Origin: Cytobacillus sp. IB215665
GTDB lineage: Bacteria > Bacillota > Bacilli > Bacillales > SM2101
NCBI RefSeq assembly: GCF_033963835.1
Contig: NZ_JAXBME010000007.1
Span: forward strand, 62,001 to 126,000
Reading direction: 5' to 3'
DNA: 64,000 bases
Positions 54,444-62,829 of the stretch are shown piece after piece; position 1 is the stretch's first letter; each line of letters opens with the position of its first letter. The notes under the pieces were generated by a model. The model searched no databases. It was not told where the DNA came from and saw only the letters and a list, made by a program, of their open reading frames with translations. The translations under genes were made by a program, and so were the position numbers.

Positions 54444-54868
54444 TTCCACATTATAGTTATATATTTTTTTCGACCGTTCCTGAATAGGTAATTGTTAAGC
54501 TTATTAAGAAAACACCGTGTGATCCTCTCACGCATTGATGTATTTATTTTCTTCTTCTAGCATAATTATTTTGTTATTAATTAACTTGTGGACATCAATT
54601 AAATGACAATTTCTTAACGTACCTATTAAACTCTACCTATATATCTCTAGCAAAAAATTCATCTTCAACTCTCTACTTATGAAATATACATTTCACAAAT
54701 GATTTGATCACTCATAATCCTTTAACTACAAAAATATTAGAAAATATTGAAATATAATAAAAATTATATTATATTAAGATTATCAACTTTATTACTATTC
54801 TTTATATTCTGAAATTGATTAATTTGAACTAGTAATACAGTTGAAACAAATACATAAGGGGGAAAAAA
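54444..54868. other. AT-rich promoter region of the amino acid transporter operon
   Basis: No coding frame, riboswitch-like fold or repeat that I can support. It presumably contains the transporter promoter, but several AT-rich boxes fit and I cannot choose one. Confidence 0.35.
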
Positions 54869-55906
54869 ATGAAAAAAAGATTTGGAATTTTCACAGTTTT
54901 TCTTTTATTGTTAGTTGTAGCTATTTCCGGATGCTCAGACGATGCATCAAGTGAAGAGTCAAAATCACTACTTGATACAGTAAAAGACAGAGGAAAATTA
55001 ATTGCTGGTGTTAACGGTTCATTACCTGGTTTTGGTTATGTAGGAACTGATGGAGAATATACTGGTTTTGATGTAGACTTTGCTAAAGCAATTGCAGTTG
55101 CTGTTTTAGGGGATGCAAATGCGATAGAATATCGCCCACTTACATCAGATGAGCGTTTCACAGCTGTACAATCTGGTGAGGTAGACGTATTAGTTCGTAA
55201 TACGACTTGGACAACAAACCGTGACTCAGAAGTTGGTTTAAACTTTGCACCTGTCACGTTTTATGACGGACAAGGGATAATCGTTCGTAAAGACAGCGGC
55301 ATTAACAGTTTACAAGATTTAGAAGGTGCTCGTATTTCTGTTGACCAAGGTACGACAACTGAGCTTAACTTAGCTGACGTACTTGATTCTTTAGGAATTA
55401 AATATGAAGCTGCAGTTTTTGATACACAGGATGCGGCTGTTCAAGCATATGAAGAAGGATCTGTTGATGCTTGGACAACAGATAAATCTGGGTTAATCGC
55501 AAGACAAGCAAACATGGAAAACCCTAGTGATCACAAAATCTTAGACGAAACTTTATCAAAAGAGCCACTAGGACCTTCAGTTATTGGTGGAGATGACACA
55601 TGGTTTGATATCGTAAAATGGGTTACTTTTGCTACTATGCGTGCTGAGGAATTAGGCATTACTTCTGAAAACGTAGATGAAATGTTAAATAGTGATAACA
55701 AAGAGATCCAACGTTTATTAGGTCAAGATGGAAACCTTGGAGAACAGTTACATCTTGATAATGATTTCGCTTATAAAGTTATTAAAGAAGTTGGAAACTA
55801 TGGTGAAATTTTCGAACGTAATTTAGGGTCTGTTTTCGGTTTAGAGCGTGGCTTAAATGATACGTATTTAAACGGCGGATTAATGTATTCTCCTCCGTTC
55901 CGCTAA
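54869..55906 (+). CDS. Amino acid ABC transporter substrate-binding lipoprotein, AapJ type
   Basis: A 345-residue extracellular solute-binding lipoprotein. The signal peptide ends in the lipobox AISGCSDD. The family-3 binding-protein fold shows RGKLIAGVNGSLPGFGY, GFDVDFAKAIAVAVLGD and VDVLVRNTTWTTNRD, the last being typical of the AapJ/BztA general amino acid group rather than of short Bacillus binding proteins. AAGGGGG precedes the ATG. It is first in a four-gene operon and separated from the permeases by a hairpin, which would favour its overproduction. Confidence 0.9.
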   Translation: MKKRFGIFTVFLLLLVVAISGCSDDASSEESKSLLDTVKDRGKLIAGVNGSLPGFGYVGTDGEYTGFDVDFAKAIAVAVLGDANAIEYRPLTSDERFTAVQSGEVDVLVRNTTWTTNRDSEVGLNFAPVTFYDGQGIIVRKDSGINSLQDLEGARISVDQGTTTELNLADVLDSLGIKYEAAVFDTQDAAVQAYEEGSVDAWTTDKSGLIARQANMENPSDHKILDETLSKEPLGPSVIGGDDTWFDIVKWVTFATMRAEELGITSENVDEMLNSDNKEIQRLLGQDGNLGEQLHLDNDFAYKVIKEVGNYGEIFERNLGSVFGLERGLNDTYLNGGLMYSPPFR

Positions 55907-55936
55907 ATTTAACTTTGTATGCTTTAATAATGAACG

Positions 55937-55978
55937 AAAGGTCTGCAAATTTATGGTGTTACTAATGCAGACCTTTTC
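55937..55978 (+). terminator. Intra-operon hairpin between binding protein and permease genes
   Basis: AAAGGTCTGCA pairs with TGCAGACCTTT (11 perfect bp, 18-nt loop), followed by TCAATT. It is a partial terminator or mRNA-stabilising hairpin, common after binding-protein genes. Confidence 0.7.
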
Positions 55979-55995
55979 AATTGTGAGGTGGATGT

Positions 55996-57165
55996 ATGAA
56001 AAAAGATGTATCAATGTCAACTCCGTTTTGGCGAGACAAAAGAGTTATTCCAATTTTACTACAACTAAGCTTTGCAGTCGTTGTCATTTTATTTGGTGCA
56101 TATTTTGCAATTAACGCAATAAACGGGTTGGAGAAGATCGGCATTGCCTTTGGTTTCTCCTTTTTAAGTCAAACAGCTGGTTTTGGAATATCCGATAGTA
56201 TAATCGAGTACGCATCAACTGATACCTATGGAAGAGCATTACTTGTCGGGATTGTAAACACATTAAAGGTTGCATTTTTCGGTATTATATTTGCTACTAT
56301 AATCGGCATAATTGCTGGTATATCAAGACTTTCTTCAAACTGGCTAGTAAACAAATCATCAAGTATTTATATTGAAGTATTCAGGAATACTCCTTTACTT
56401 GTACAGATATTCATTTGGTATTTTGCTGTATTGCTTCAATTACCTAAAATACAGGAAGTTGAATCAAATGCTTTAATTTTTACAAATCGTGGAGTCGCTA
56501 TTCCATGGTTTACCCAAACTTCTGGTTCTCTCTTATGGGCAATTCTTCTATTATTAGGAATCATCCTTTCTATTATCATGTGGCGTGTTCAACTTAAAAG
56601 GCAAATTGACTTAGGAAAACGAACTTACCCTTTTATTTGGTCAGCAGCTGTGATAATCATTTCGATGGTAGCAGCTTTTATCGTTACGCAACAGGCTCCA
56701 TTCCATCTTTCAACCCCTTCTATTGAAGGAAAAGGATTTACTGGTGGTTATGTACTTAGGCCCGAATTTCTTGCATTGCTGATGGCGTTAAGCGTTTATA
56801 CATCAACTTATATTGCAGAAGTTGTTCGAGCGGGGATTTTAGGGGTAAAACAAGGGCAAAAAGAAGCAGCTAATGCATTAGGACTAAAGCCGTCGACTAC
56901 TATGAGGCTCGTTGTTTTTCCACAAGCCATTAGGATTATCATCCCTCCTGTTACGAGCCAATATTTAAATTTAATAAAAAACTCAAGTTTAGGAGTTGCA
57001 ATTGGATTTCAAGAACTTGTAAGTGTAGGTAAAACTACATTAGGCCAAAATGGACGAGCGATTGAAGTAGTTCTTATCTGGATAGCAGTATATTTACTCA
57101 TTAATTTATTTACAGCCTTATTAATGAATATCTTTAACAAAAAAGTACAAATCGTTGAAAGGTAG
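55996..57165 (+). CDS. Amino acid ABC transporter permease, AapQ type
   Basis: A 389-residue inner-membrane permease, longer than usual amino acid permeases because of an N-terminal and a central insertion, the hallmark of AapQ/BztB. About eight membrane segments. The ATPase-coupling EAA loop is visible as GQKEAANALGLKPSTTMRLVVFPQA. GTGAGGTGG precedes the ATG. The stop (TAG) lies within the ribosome binding site of the next gene. Confidence 0.9.
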   Translation: MKKDVSMSTPFWRDKRVIPILLQLSFAVVVILFGAYFAINAINGLEKIGIAFGFSFLSQTAGFGISDSIIEYASTDTYGRALLVGIVNTLKVAFFGIIFATIIGIIAGISRLSSNWLVNKSSSIYIEVFRNTPLLVQIFIWYFAVLLQLPKIQEVESNALIFTNRGVAIPWFTQTSGSLLWAILLLLGIILSIIMWRVQLKRQIDLGKRTYPFIWSAAVIIISMVAAFIVTQQAPFHLSTPSIEGKGFTGGYVLRPEFLALLMALSVYTSTYIAEVVRAGILGVKQGQKEAANALGLKPSTTMRLVVFPQAIRIIIPPVTSQYLNLIKNSSLGVAIGFQELVSVGKTTLGQNGRAIEVVLIWIAVYLLINLFTALLMNIFNKKVQIVER

Positions 57166-57174
57166 GTGGTAACG

Positions 57175-58383
57175 ATGGGGAATATTGGTGTTGAAAAGCA
57201 AGAACCGAAACAACTTGATGTAAATTCTGATAAAGAACCTAACAAGGTTTTACAATGGTTAAAAGCAAATCTTTTTAGTAACTTGGCAAATACAGCATTA
57301 ACACTTGTATCTGTCGTTATAGCCTATTTTGTCATTAAAAATGCTTCGTACTGGATTTTTGTTACTGCAGAGTGGCGAGTTGTTGCTGATAACTTTAAAC
57401 TCTTTGTCGTTGGTCAATATCCTGTTGCTGACATTTGGCGAGTTTGGGTATTATTAGCCTATGTATCTACCATGCTTGGGTTTTCATATGGTATTTGGAA
57501 AGGAATCGTTAGACCAATCGCATGGACACTTGGAATTATCATGTTAATTGTAGCCTGCCTCCCTTTCGTAGAAGGTATAACGAGAATTTGGTTAGGTGCA
57601 AACATTGCCATTTTAATTGCAGCTTATTTTCTAGCTATTAAATTTAACAAATTAAAAAACGTTACTCTTATTGGCTGGTTTTTATTATTCCCTATTTCTA
57701 TTTTCTTACTGTCTGGGTTCGGTATATTACCTGAGGTAAGCACGAGTGTCTGGGGAGGATTTTTACTAACATTATTAATCGCATTGGTCGCTATCGTCTT
57801 TTCATTTCCTATTGGCATTTTGCTTGCACTAGGAAGACGAAGTAATCTTCCAATTGTAAAATGGTTTAGTATCCTATTCATTGAGCTCGTTCGAGGTATT
57901 CCGTTAATTACAGTGCTATTTATTTCCCAACTGATGGTTCCTTTGTTTTTGGGAGATGGCATTGAAGTAGATAATGTGTTACGTGCTATGATTGGGTTTA
58001 TCATGTTTTCAGCCGCTTACTTAGCAGAAAATGTTCGTGGTGGATTACAAGCTATTCCACGTGGACAGTTTGAAGCAGCTCAAGCCTTAGGCTTAAACAA
58101 GACATTGATGACTGGATTTATTATATTACCACAAGCGCTAAAAATTGTCATACCACCTATTGTTGGTTTATATATCGGTATTTTTAAAGATACCGTTCTT
58201 GTTACAATTGTTGGTTTATCTGATTTATTAGGTATGGCAAAGAAAATAATTGCAAATCCACAATATTTAGGTACACATATGGAATCATACGTTTTTGTAG
58301 CCTTTGTGTTCTTTATTTTCTGTTACTTAATGTCTTATGTAAGTAGAAAGCTAGAAGCAACACTCGCAGTTGGGAAACGATAG
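57175..58383 (+). CDS. Amino acid ABC transporter permease, AapM type
   Basis: A 402-residue permease partner of AapQ. The N-terminal 30 residues are hydrophilic, then about eight membrane segments follow. The EAA loop is GQFEAAQALGLNKTLMTGFIILPQA. ELVRGIPLITVLFISQLMVP matches the typical ELFRGxPxxT segment. I chose ATG at 57175, with AGGTGG upstream; the in-frame GTG at 57166 lies inside that site. Twelve nt separate its stop from the ATPase gene. Confidence 0.9.
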   Translation: MGNIGVEKQEPKQLDVNSDKEPNKVLQWLKANLFSNLANTALTLVSVVIAYFVIKNASYWIFVTAEWRVVADNFKLFVVGQYPVADIWRVWVLLAYVSTMLGFSYGIWKGIVRPIAWTLGIIMLIVACLPFVEGITRIWLGANIAILIAAYFLAIKFNKLKNVTLIGWFLLFPISIFLLSGFGILPEVSTSVWGGFLLTLLIALVAIVFSFPIGILLALGRRSNLPIVKWFSILFIELVRGIPLITVLFISQLMVPLFLGDGIEVDNVLRAMIGFIMFSAAYLAENVRGGLQAIPRGQFEAAQALGLNKTLMTGFIILPQALKIVIPPIVGLYIGIFKDTVLVTIVGLSDLLGMAKKIIANPQYLGTHMESYVFVAFVFFIFCYLMSYVSRKLEATLAVGKR

Positions 58384-58395
58384 GAGGTATTATAT

Positions 58396-59175
58396 ATGAG
58401 TAGTATTTTTGCAGTTGAAAAATTAACGACACCGCTTGAAGAAAGAGACGATATTATAACGGTAAACAATTTAGACAAATGGTTTGGAAAGCTACATGTG
58501 TTAAAAAACGTTGATATTACAGTAAAAGAAGGTGAAGTGGTCGTTATTCTTGGCCCTTCCGGCTCTGGAAAATCAACTTTTATTCGAACAATAAATGCAT
58601 TGGAAGAATTTCAGAATGGAGAAATTATTGTTGACGGCATTAGCTTAACAAATGATGTGAAGAACATAGAGGAAATTCGTAAAGAAACAGGAATGGTATT
58701 TCAACAGTTTAACCTATTTCCTCATATGACAATACTAAAAAATATTACATTAGCCCCTATTTGGGTTCGTAGATGGAAAAAGGAAAAAGCAGAAAAAATT
58801 GCCCATGAGCTCCTTGAGCGGGTTGGTATTCCAGAACAAGCAGATAAATACCCAGGTCAGCTATCAGGTGGACAGCAGCAGCGTGTAGCGATTGCTCGAG
58901 CACTAGCTATGCAACCAAAAATTATGTTATTTGATGAACCAACATCAGCCCTTGATCCAGAAATGGTTCGTGAAGTGCTTGATGTTATGAAAACATTGGC
59001 AGAATCTGGTATGACAATGCTCGTCGTTACCCATGAAATGAATTTCGCAAGAGAAGTTGCAGACCGTATCGTCTTGTTTGACCATGGTGAAATTGTTGAA
59101 ACTGGTACTCCTGAAGAACTATTTGACAATCCACAACATGAGCGAACAAAAGCATTTTTATCTCAAATTTTATAA
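58396..59175 (+). CDS. Amino acid ABC transporter ATP-binding protein, AapP type
   Basis: A 259-residue ABC ATPase powering the importer. Walker A is GPSGSGKST (about 55-63), the Q-loop lies in [13 protein letters not shown], the signature is LSGGQQQR, Walker B is [13 protein letters not shown], and the switch His is in VVTHEMNFA. The first 18 residues precede the usual start of the domain. AGGAGG precedes the ATG. Last gene of the operon. Confidence 0.94.
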   Translation: MSSIFAVEKLTTPLEERDDIITVNNLDKWFGKLHVLKNVDITVKEGEVVVILGPSGSGKSTFIRTINALEEFQNGEIIVDGISLTNDVKNIEEIRKETGMVFQQFNLFPHMTILKNITLAPIWVRRWKKEKAEKIAHELLERVGIPEQADKYPGQLSGGQQQRVAIARALAMQPKIMLFDEPTSALDPEMVREVLDVMKTLAESGMTMLVVTHEMNFAREVADRIVLFDHGEIVETGTPEELFDNPQHERTKAFLSQIL

Positions 59176-59231
59176 CATAATCATTACAATAAAAAAGTAT
59201 CTCGTTTATCTACGACTTGCAATAGAGCCAT

Positions 59232-59273
59232 ATATATCTCTTGAAGGTAAGTATTTACCTTCGAGAGATATAT
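59232..59273. repeat. 42-bp near-perfect palindrome
   Basis: ATATATCTCTTGAAGGTAA pairs over 19 bp (one G-T wobble) with TTACCTTCGAGAGATATAT around a 4-nt loop. It is not followed by a T-run, so it is not an ordinary terminator. It lies between the transporter operon and a separate terminator. Confidence 0.7.
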
Positions 59274-59317
59274 CGAAAGGGCTAGGTGCTGGAGCTAACA
59301 AATTACATATAACACAA

Positions 59318-59350
59318 CAAAGCCTGACCAATATAAAGGTCAGGCTTTGC
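59318..59350. terminator. Terminator between transporter operon and ktrB
   Basis: CAAAGCCTGACC pairs with GGTCAGGCTTTG (12 bp, 8-nt loop). T-rich tails are modest on both sides. It serves two convergent transcripts. Confidence 0.75.
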
Positions 59351-59369
59351 AATGTTTTCAAGTGTGTAA

Positions 59370-60728
59370 TTATCCAATAATAACCCGCTCTTTGGGAAAA
59401 TGATAATTCGGCTCTTTTGACCGTTTTCCTATTAAAAAGAGGAATGTTAACAACCCTATTCTCCCTATAAACATTAACAAAATGATGATTATTTTTCCTA
59501 TCACACTTAACCCTGGTGTTATCCCCATTGATAAACCAGTTGTTCCGAATGCAGAGCTCACTTCAAAAATAATCTCTGTTAATGTGAAAGGCTCAGTTAA
59601 AGTTAATATGACAATAGCCAGTGAAAACATCATAAATGCCATCATGGTAACTACTAATGATTTAACCACATCTTCCTCATGAAGTTCTCTTTTAAAAACT
59701 TTAACCGTTTTACGACCTTTAGCAAAATGGAATAAGAATAGTAAATTTAACGCAAAGGTCGTCGTTCTAATACCTCCACCTACTGAGCTGGGAGAAGCTC
59801 CGATAAACATAAGAGCACACATAACTAACAAGGTAGGTTCAGTAAACTCACTAACGTTCATCGTCGATAAACCTCCACTCCGCGTTGTGACTGACTGGAA
59901 AAGAGCATAGAAAAAAGATTCATGCCATGATTTATCAGCGAAGAAATGATTAAATTCAAATAACAAAATGATAAGTGTACCAAAAATTAATAAGCTAAAA
60001 TAAGTTATTGTTGTAATCTTTGTAAAAAGTGAGAAGCGATAGCTCTGTCCATTCTCCCTTTTGTTTAATAAATAATCTTTGACTTCAATAAGTACTGGAA
60101 ACCCTATCGCTCCTAAAGTAATTAAGATGATCGTAATAAATTGTACGAAATAATCCTTAGCGAACGGAACGAGTGATTGTCCAGTAATATCAAATCCACC
60201 ATTTGTTGTCGCACTAACTGCTGCAAATAAACCGTGTAAATATGCCTCCTGCCAAGTTGGATAATACTTCAGAAAGTATGTTCCTAAAATAACAGCACCG
60301 ATGAGTTCAATAATAATAATGAGCCAAAGGATTTGCTTCATTAATATGACTAAACCAGATAAATTTGACTGATTATGATCAGTCATAATTAATCGCCGTT
60401 GCCTCAAACCAATCTTTTTACCGATTAAAACATAAATGAATGTCCCTAAGGTCATAATTCCTATACCACCAACTTGTAGCATTAACAAAAGGATAAACAC
60501 ACCTGTAGTACTGAATGTATCTGCAGTTGACACAACAGTTAATCCTGTGACACTTACTGCACTAACTGCGGTAAATAATGCATCCAAAAAAGATAGTTCA
60601 ATACCTGGTTTATGCGCAACAGGTAAACTGATTAAAATTGTTGATATTGAGACTGCCAAAAAATAATAACTGACAATAATTTGAAAAGGTGTTAAGCCAC
60701 TTATGCGTTCACGAAATTTTTTCAACAT
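59370..60728 (-). CDS. K+ uptake channel subunit, KtrB/TrkH family
   Basis: A 452-residue Na+-dependent K+ translocating subunit. The four MPM repeats each have a selectivity-filter Gly: SVTGLTVV, TTNGGFDI, TRSGGLST and FGTTGLSMG are all in view. It has eight to ten membrane segments. It needs a KtrA/KtrC regulatory subunit, which is not in this window, so it resembles KtrD or a stand-alone KtrB. GAGGGAATG lies upstream of the ATG at greater than usual distance. Important for osmotic and pH balance. Confidence 0.9.
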   Translation of the reverse strand: MLKKFRERISGLTPFQIIVSYYFLAVSISTILISLPVAHKPGIELSFLDALFTAVSAVSVTGLTVVSTADTFSTTGVFILLLMLQVGGIGIMTLGTFIYVLIGKKIGLRQRRLIMTDHNQSNLSGLVILMKQILWLIIIIELIGAVILGTYFLKYYPTWQEAYLHGLFAAVSATTNGGFDITGQSLVPFAKDYFVQFITIILITLGAIGFPVLIEVKDYLLNKRENGQSYRFSLFTKITTITYFSLLIFGTLIILLFEFNHFFADKSWHESFFYALFQSVTTRSGGLSTMNVSEFTEPTLLVMCALMFIGASPSSVGGGIRTTTFALNLLFLFHFAKGRKTVKVFKRELHEEDVVKSLVVTMMAFMMFSLAIVILTLTEPFTLTEIIFEVSSAFGTTGLSMGITPGLSVIGKIIIILLMFIGRIGLLTFLFLIGKRSKEPNYHFPKERVIIG

Positions 60729-60891
60729 TAATTCTTCATTCCCTCATTCATTACATATACACATAATCATATCATAAAAAAATATCGTTGTTACATGAAA
60801 AAATGGATGTATTCATTAAGTATAAACGTACAATCAATTTACCACATTTTTAATAAAGTATTAATATACAATGAAAGGAGGAATGGTATTT

Positions 60892-61020
60892 ATGAGTGAT
60901 GGGTTTGGATCTATTTTTGCTTTGGTTATCGTTTTATTCGTGCTGTTAATCATTATCGGTTGTGCTTGTGTAAGACCACCAGCTCCTGTGCTTCCTGCAC
61001 GAAGATGTCCCTTATGCTAG
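60892..61020 (+). CDS. YjcZ-family small sporulation protein
   Basis: A 42-residue protein: short polar start (MSDGFGSIF), one membrane segment (ALVIVLFVLLIIIGCAC), then a Pro/Arg-rich tail with RRCPLC. This is the pattern of the YjcZ family of tiny sporulation-associated membrane proteins, usually FALIVVLFILLIIVG. AAAGGAGG lies 8 nt before the ATG. Too short for the usual ORF cut-off. Followed by a strong terminator. Confidence 0.75.
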   Translation: MSDGFGSIFALVIVLFVLLIIIGCACVRPPAPVLPARRCPLC

Positions 61021-61102
61021 AACGACAAGCATAAATCTGCAATTAGGCAAATTACCACCTTCTTTACGAAATGAACAAAACTACCATCCTTTTGAATTGC
61101 AT

Positions 61103-61134
61103 AAGAGAGGGAGGCTAACTCCTCTCTTTTTATT
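61103..61134 (+). terminator. Terminator after the YjcZ-like gene
   Basis: AAGAGAGGGAG pairs with CTCCTCTCTT around a short loop, followed by TTTATTAT. It lies about 80 nt after the stop. Confidence 0.8.
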
Positions 61135-61371
61135 ATGCGTTTTTCCACCTTGATTGTTGCTGATTGTACAAAGAGATGAATACAAAAACCACGATCGTTT
61201 TAAGCATCTTTTCTTCTCCAAAGACTATCGCAATTATATTGGCTATAGTCGCATTGATTGTTGTTTTCCAGTCTATAGTTTCGTAGTACCTTTGGAAAAT
61301 GATCACAAAAGACTTCTTTCGTATGATTGTATTTTTATAAAAGAACAATATGGTTTACGATAAGAGCTTTT
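61134..61371 (+). repeat. Dispersed TIR element, copy 17 (composite, long)
   Basis: TGCGTTTTTCCACCTTGATT with GTTGCTGATTG starts it; the core is TTTTAAGCATCTTTTC with AAGACTATCG. A second left-arm-like piece, CGCATTGATTGTTGTTTTCC, lies at about 61250. It ends AAGAACAATATGGTTTACGA with TAAGAGCTTTT. It is probably one copy inside another. Confidence 0.6.
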
Positions 61372-61677
61372 ATATAAAACGTACCTAACAATATATTAGC
61401 TAAATGAGTTTTGAATATTATAACGTTTTATTGGAAATTGTAAACACCATCACTTTTACCTCCAAACATAACTTTTGCGTTGAACAGATGTTTTTATATT
61501 GTTACACATAGTTCCTAGCATACATATTTTTTTTGTTCTTCCAAATATTTATTGCCTGTTGAAACGATATTTATATCTTCCTTCCGCATAAAATTATCAT
61601 GACGTTTAACACTATAATTAATAAGAATATTTCATTCTTATGATGTTATTTACACATAAACAAGGAGATGATTTGAA
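61372..61677. other. Upstream region of the SASP gene
   Basis: Contains an 8-bp inverted repeat, ATAAGAAT (61621-61628) with ATTCTTAT (61634-61641), about 35-55 nt upstream of the SASP start. It may overlap the forespore promoter. Nothing else is recognised. Confidence 0.4.
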
Positions 61678-61878
61678 ATGGGGCGTAGTAGTAATAAATT
61701 ACTTGTGCCTGGTATAGAACAGGCGTTAGATCAAATAAAATTTGAAATCGCTCAAGAATTTGGCGTAAATTTAAGTCCAGATAGTGCATCACGAGCAAAC
61801 GGGTCTGTAGGTGGAGAAATTACGAAAAGACTCGTCACTCAAGCTCAGCATCATATTAACGGGCAGTTTCCTAAATAA
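61678..61878 (+). CDS. Alpha/beta-type small acid-soluble spore protein
   Basis: A 66-residue DNA-binding protein that coats spore DNA and protects it from UV and heat. The family signatures are complete: the GPR protease recognition site FEIAQEFGV (about 21-29) and [13 protein letters not shown] (about 41-53) that contacts DNA. AAGGAGATG precedes the ATG. Monocistronic, presumably under sigma-G. The N-terminus is like that of major SspA/SspB types; the exact paralog cannot be told. Confidence 0.95.
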   Translation: MGRSSNKLLVPGIEQALDQIKFEIAQEFGVNLSPDSASRANGSVGGEITKRLVTQAQHHINGQFPK

Positions 61879-61920
61879 TAGGGTGAAGGTCACCACAAAA
61901 AAATTTAATACTATATGGAT

Positions 61921-61950
61921 AAAACCGAGTGATAATATCACTCGGTTCAT
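61921..61950. terminator. Terminator between SASP and ferritin genes
   Basis: AACCGAGTGATA pairs with TATCACTCGGTT (12 perfect bp, minimal loop), with T4 on the minus strand. It serves the convergent genes. Confidence 0.78.
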
Positions 61951-62006
61951 CTCATACTGACTTATTGTCATATGCTACATATGCTTCGTTCTATGTATTA
62001 ACTGTG

Positions 62007-62513
62007 TTATTCAGATTCTGGTGAAAAAGAGCGGCCAGCAAATTCATTATCTAACATAAAGATAGCATTGCTGTCATTTTCAATACGCTTTAATTTTTGA
62101 ATAATACTATCAAATAAATCTTCTTCTTCAACTTGCTCTTCGATAAACCATTTCAAAAAATTAATCGTTGCATGTTCACGCTCATCCAATGCAATGTCTG
62201 ATAATTGGTATATACGCTTGGTAACTTCTTTTTCATGGCTTAACGCTTTTTCATAAGCGTCCAACAGTGATGAAAATTCATTATTTGGTTCATGGAAGCC
62301 GATAATTGTTGCACGTTCACCTAAAGCATTTATAAAGTTATAAAATTTCATCGCATGAAAACGCTCTTCCTCTGCTTGGACTAAAAAGAAGTTCGCAAAA
62401 CCATCAAAGCTTTCAGACGAACAGTATGCTGCCATTGCCATGTACGCATGTGCAGAATAAAATTCAAAATTCATTTGTTCATTTAAACCTTCAAGTAATT
62501 TTTTACTTATCAT
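62007..62513 (-). CDS. Ferritin
   Basis: A 168-residue iron-storage protein forming 24-mer cages. The four-helix bundle shows ferroxidase ligands Glu in NEQMNFEFYSAHAYM, the pair ExxH in QAEEERFHAMKF, and later Glu and Gln in HEKEVTKR and FIEEQVEEE. This is the non-heme FtnA-type. AAGGAGAG lies before the ATG. A TATAAT lies about 40 nt upstream on the coding strand, but no Fur or PerR box is convincing. Confidence 0.93.
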   Translation of the reverse strand: MISKKLLEGLNEQMNFEFYSAHAYMAMAAYCSSESFDGFANFFLVQAEEERFHAMKFYNFINALGERATIIGFHEPNNEFSSLLDAYEKALSHEKEVTKRIYQLSDIALDEREHATINFLKWFIEEQVEEEDLFDSIIQKLKRIENDSNAIFMLDNEFAGRSFSPESE

Positions 62514-62677
62514 TGTATACTCTCCTTCATTGCTATGTTTTCCCTTTTTATTATAGCACTTTTATGTAGAGTATTCTAAAACGAAGTGCAACCATTTAGT
62601 AAATTTGAACATGTGTAAAATCTATTCCACCTGTTTGTTGTGGAAATTGCTTTTTTATTTTTTTGTTTCTCATTACA

Positions 62678-62827
62678 TTAGGCTGTTTTCGCATTGATGT
62701 ATTAAGAAGCAAACACGTACATTAATAGAGTTTGTGGCATCTTCTCTTCAGTATAATGATACTAAAACTACTTTTTTATAGTGCTAAGTTGATAACAATA
62801 GCAACAATACATACTAAAAGAGACTTA
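62678..62827 (+). repeat. Dispersed TIR element, copy 18 (forward)
   Basis: Starts TTAGGCTGTTTTCGCATTGA; CAAACACGTAC and GTTTGTGGCATCTTCTC follow. It ends TAGCAACAATACATACTAAA with AGAGACTTA, only 2 nt before the stop codon of the RsgI-like gene. Confidence 0.8.
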
Positions 62828-62829
62828 TT

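Noticed and set aside
61133-61363. Open frames of about 70 codons on both strands
   Set aside because: They are entirely within dispersed element copy 17.
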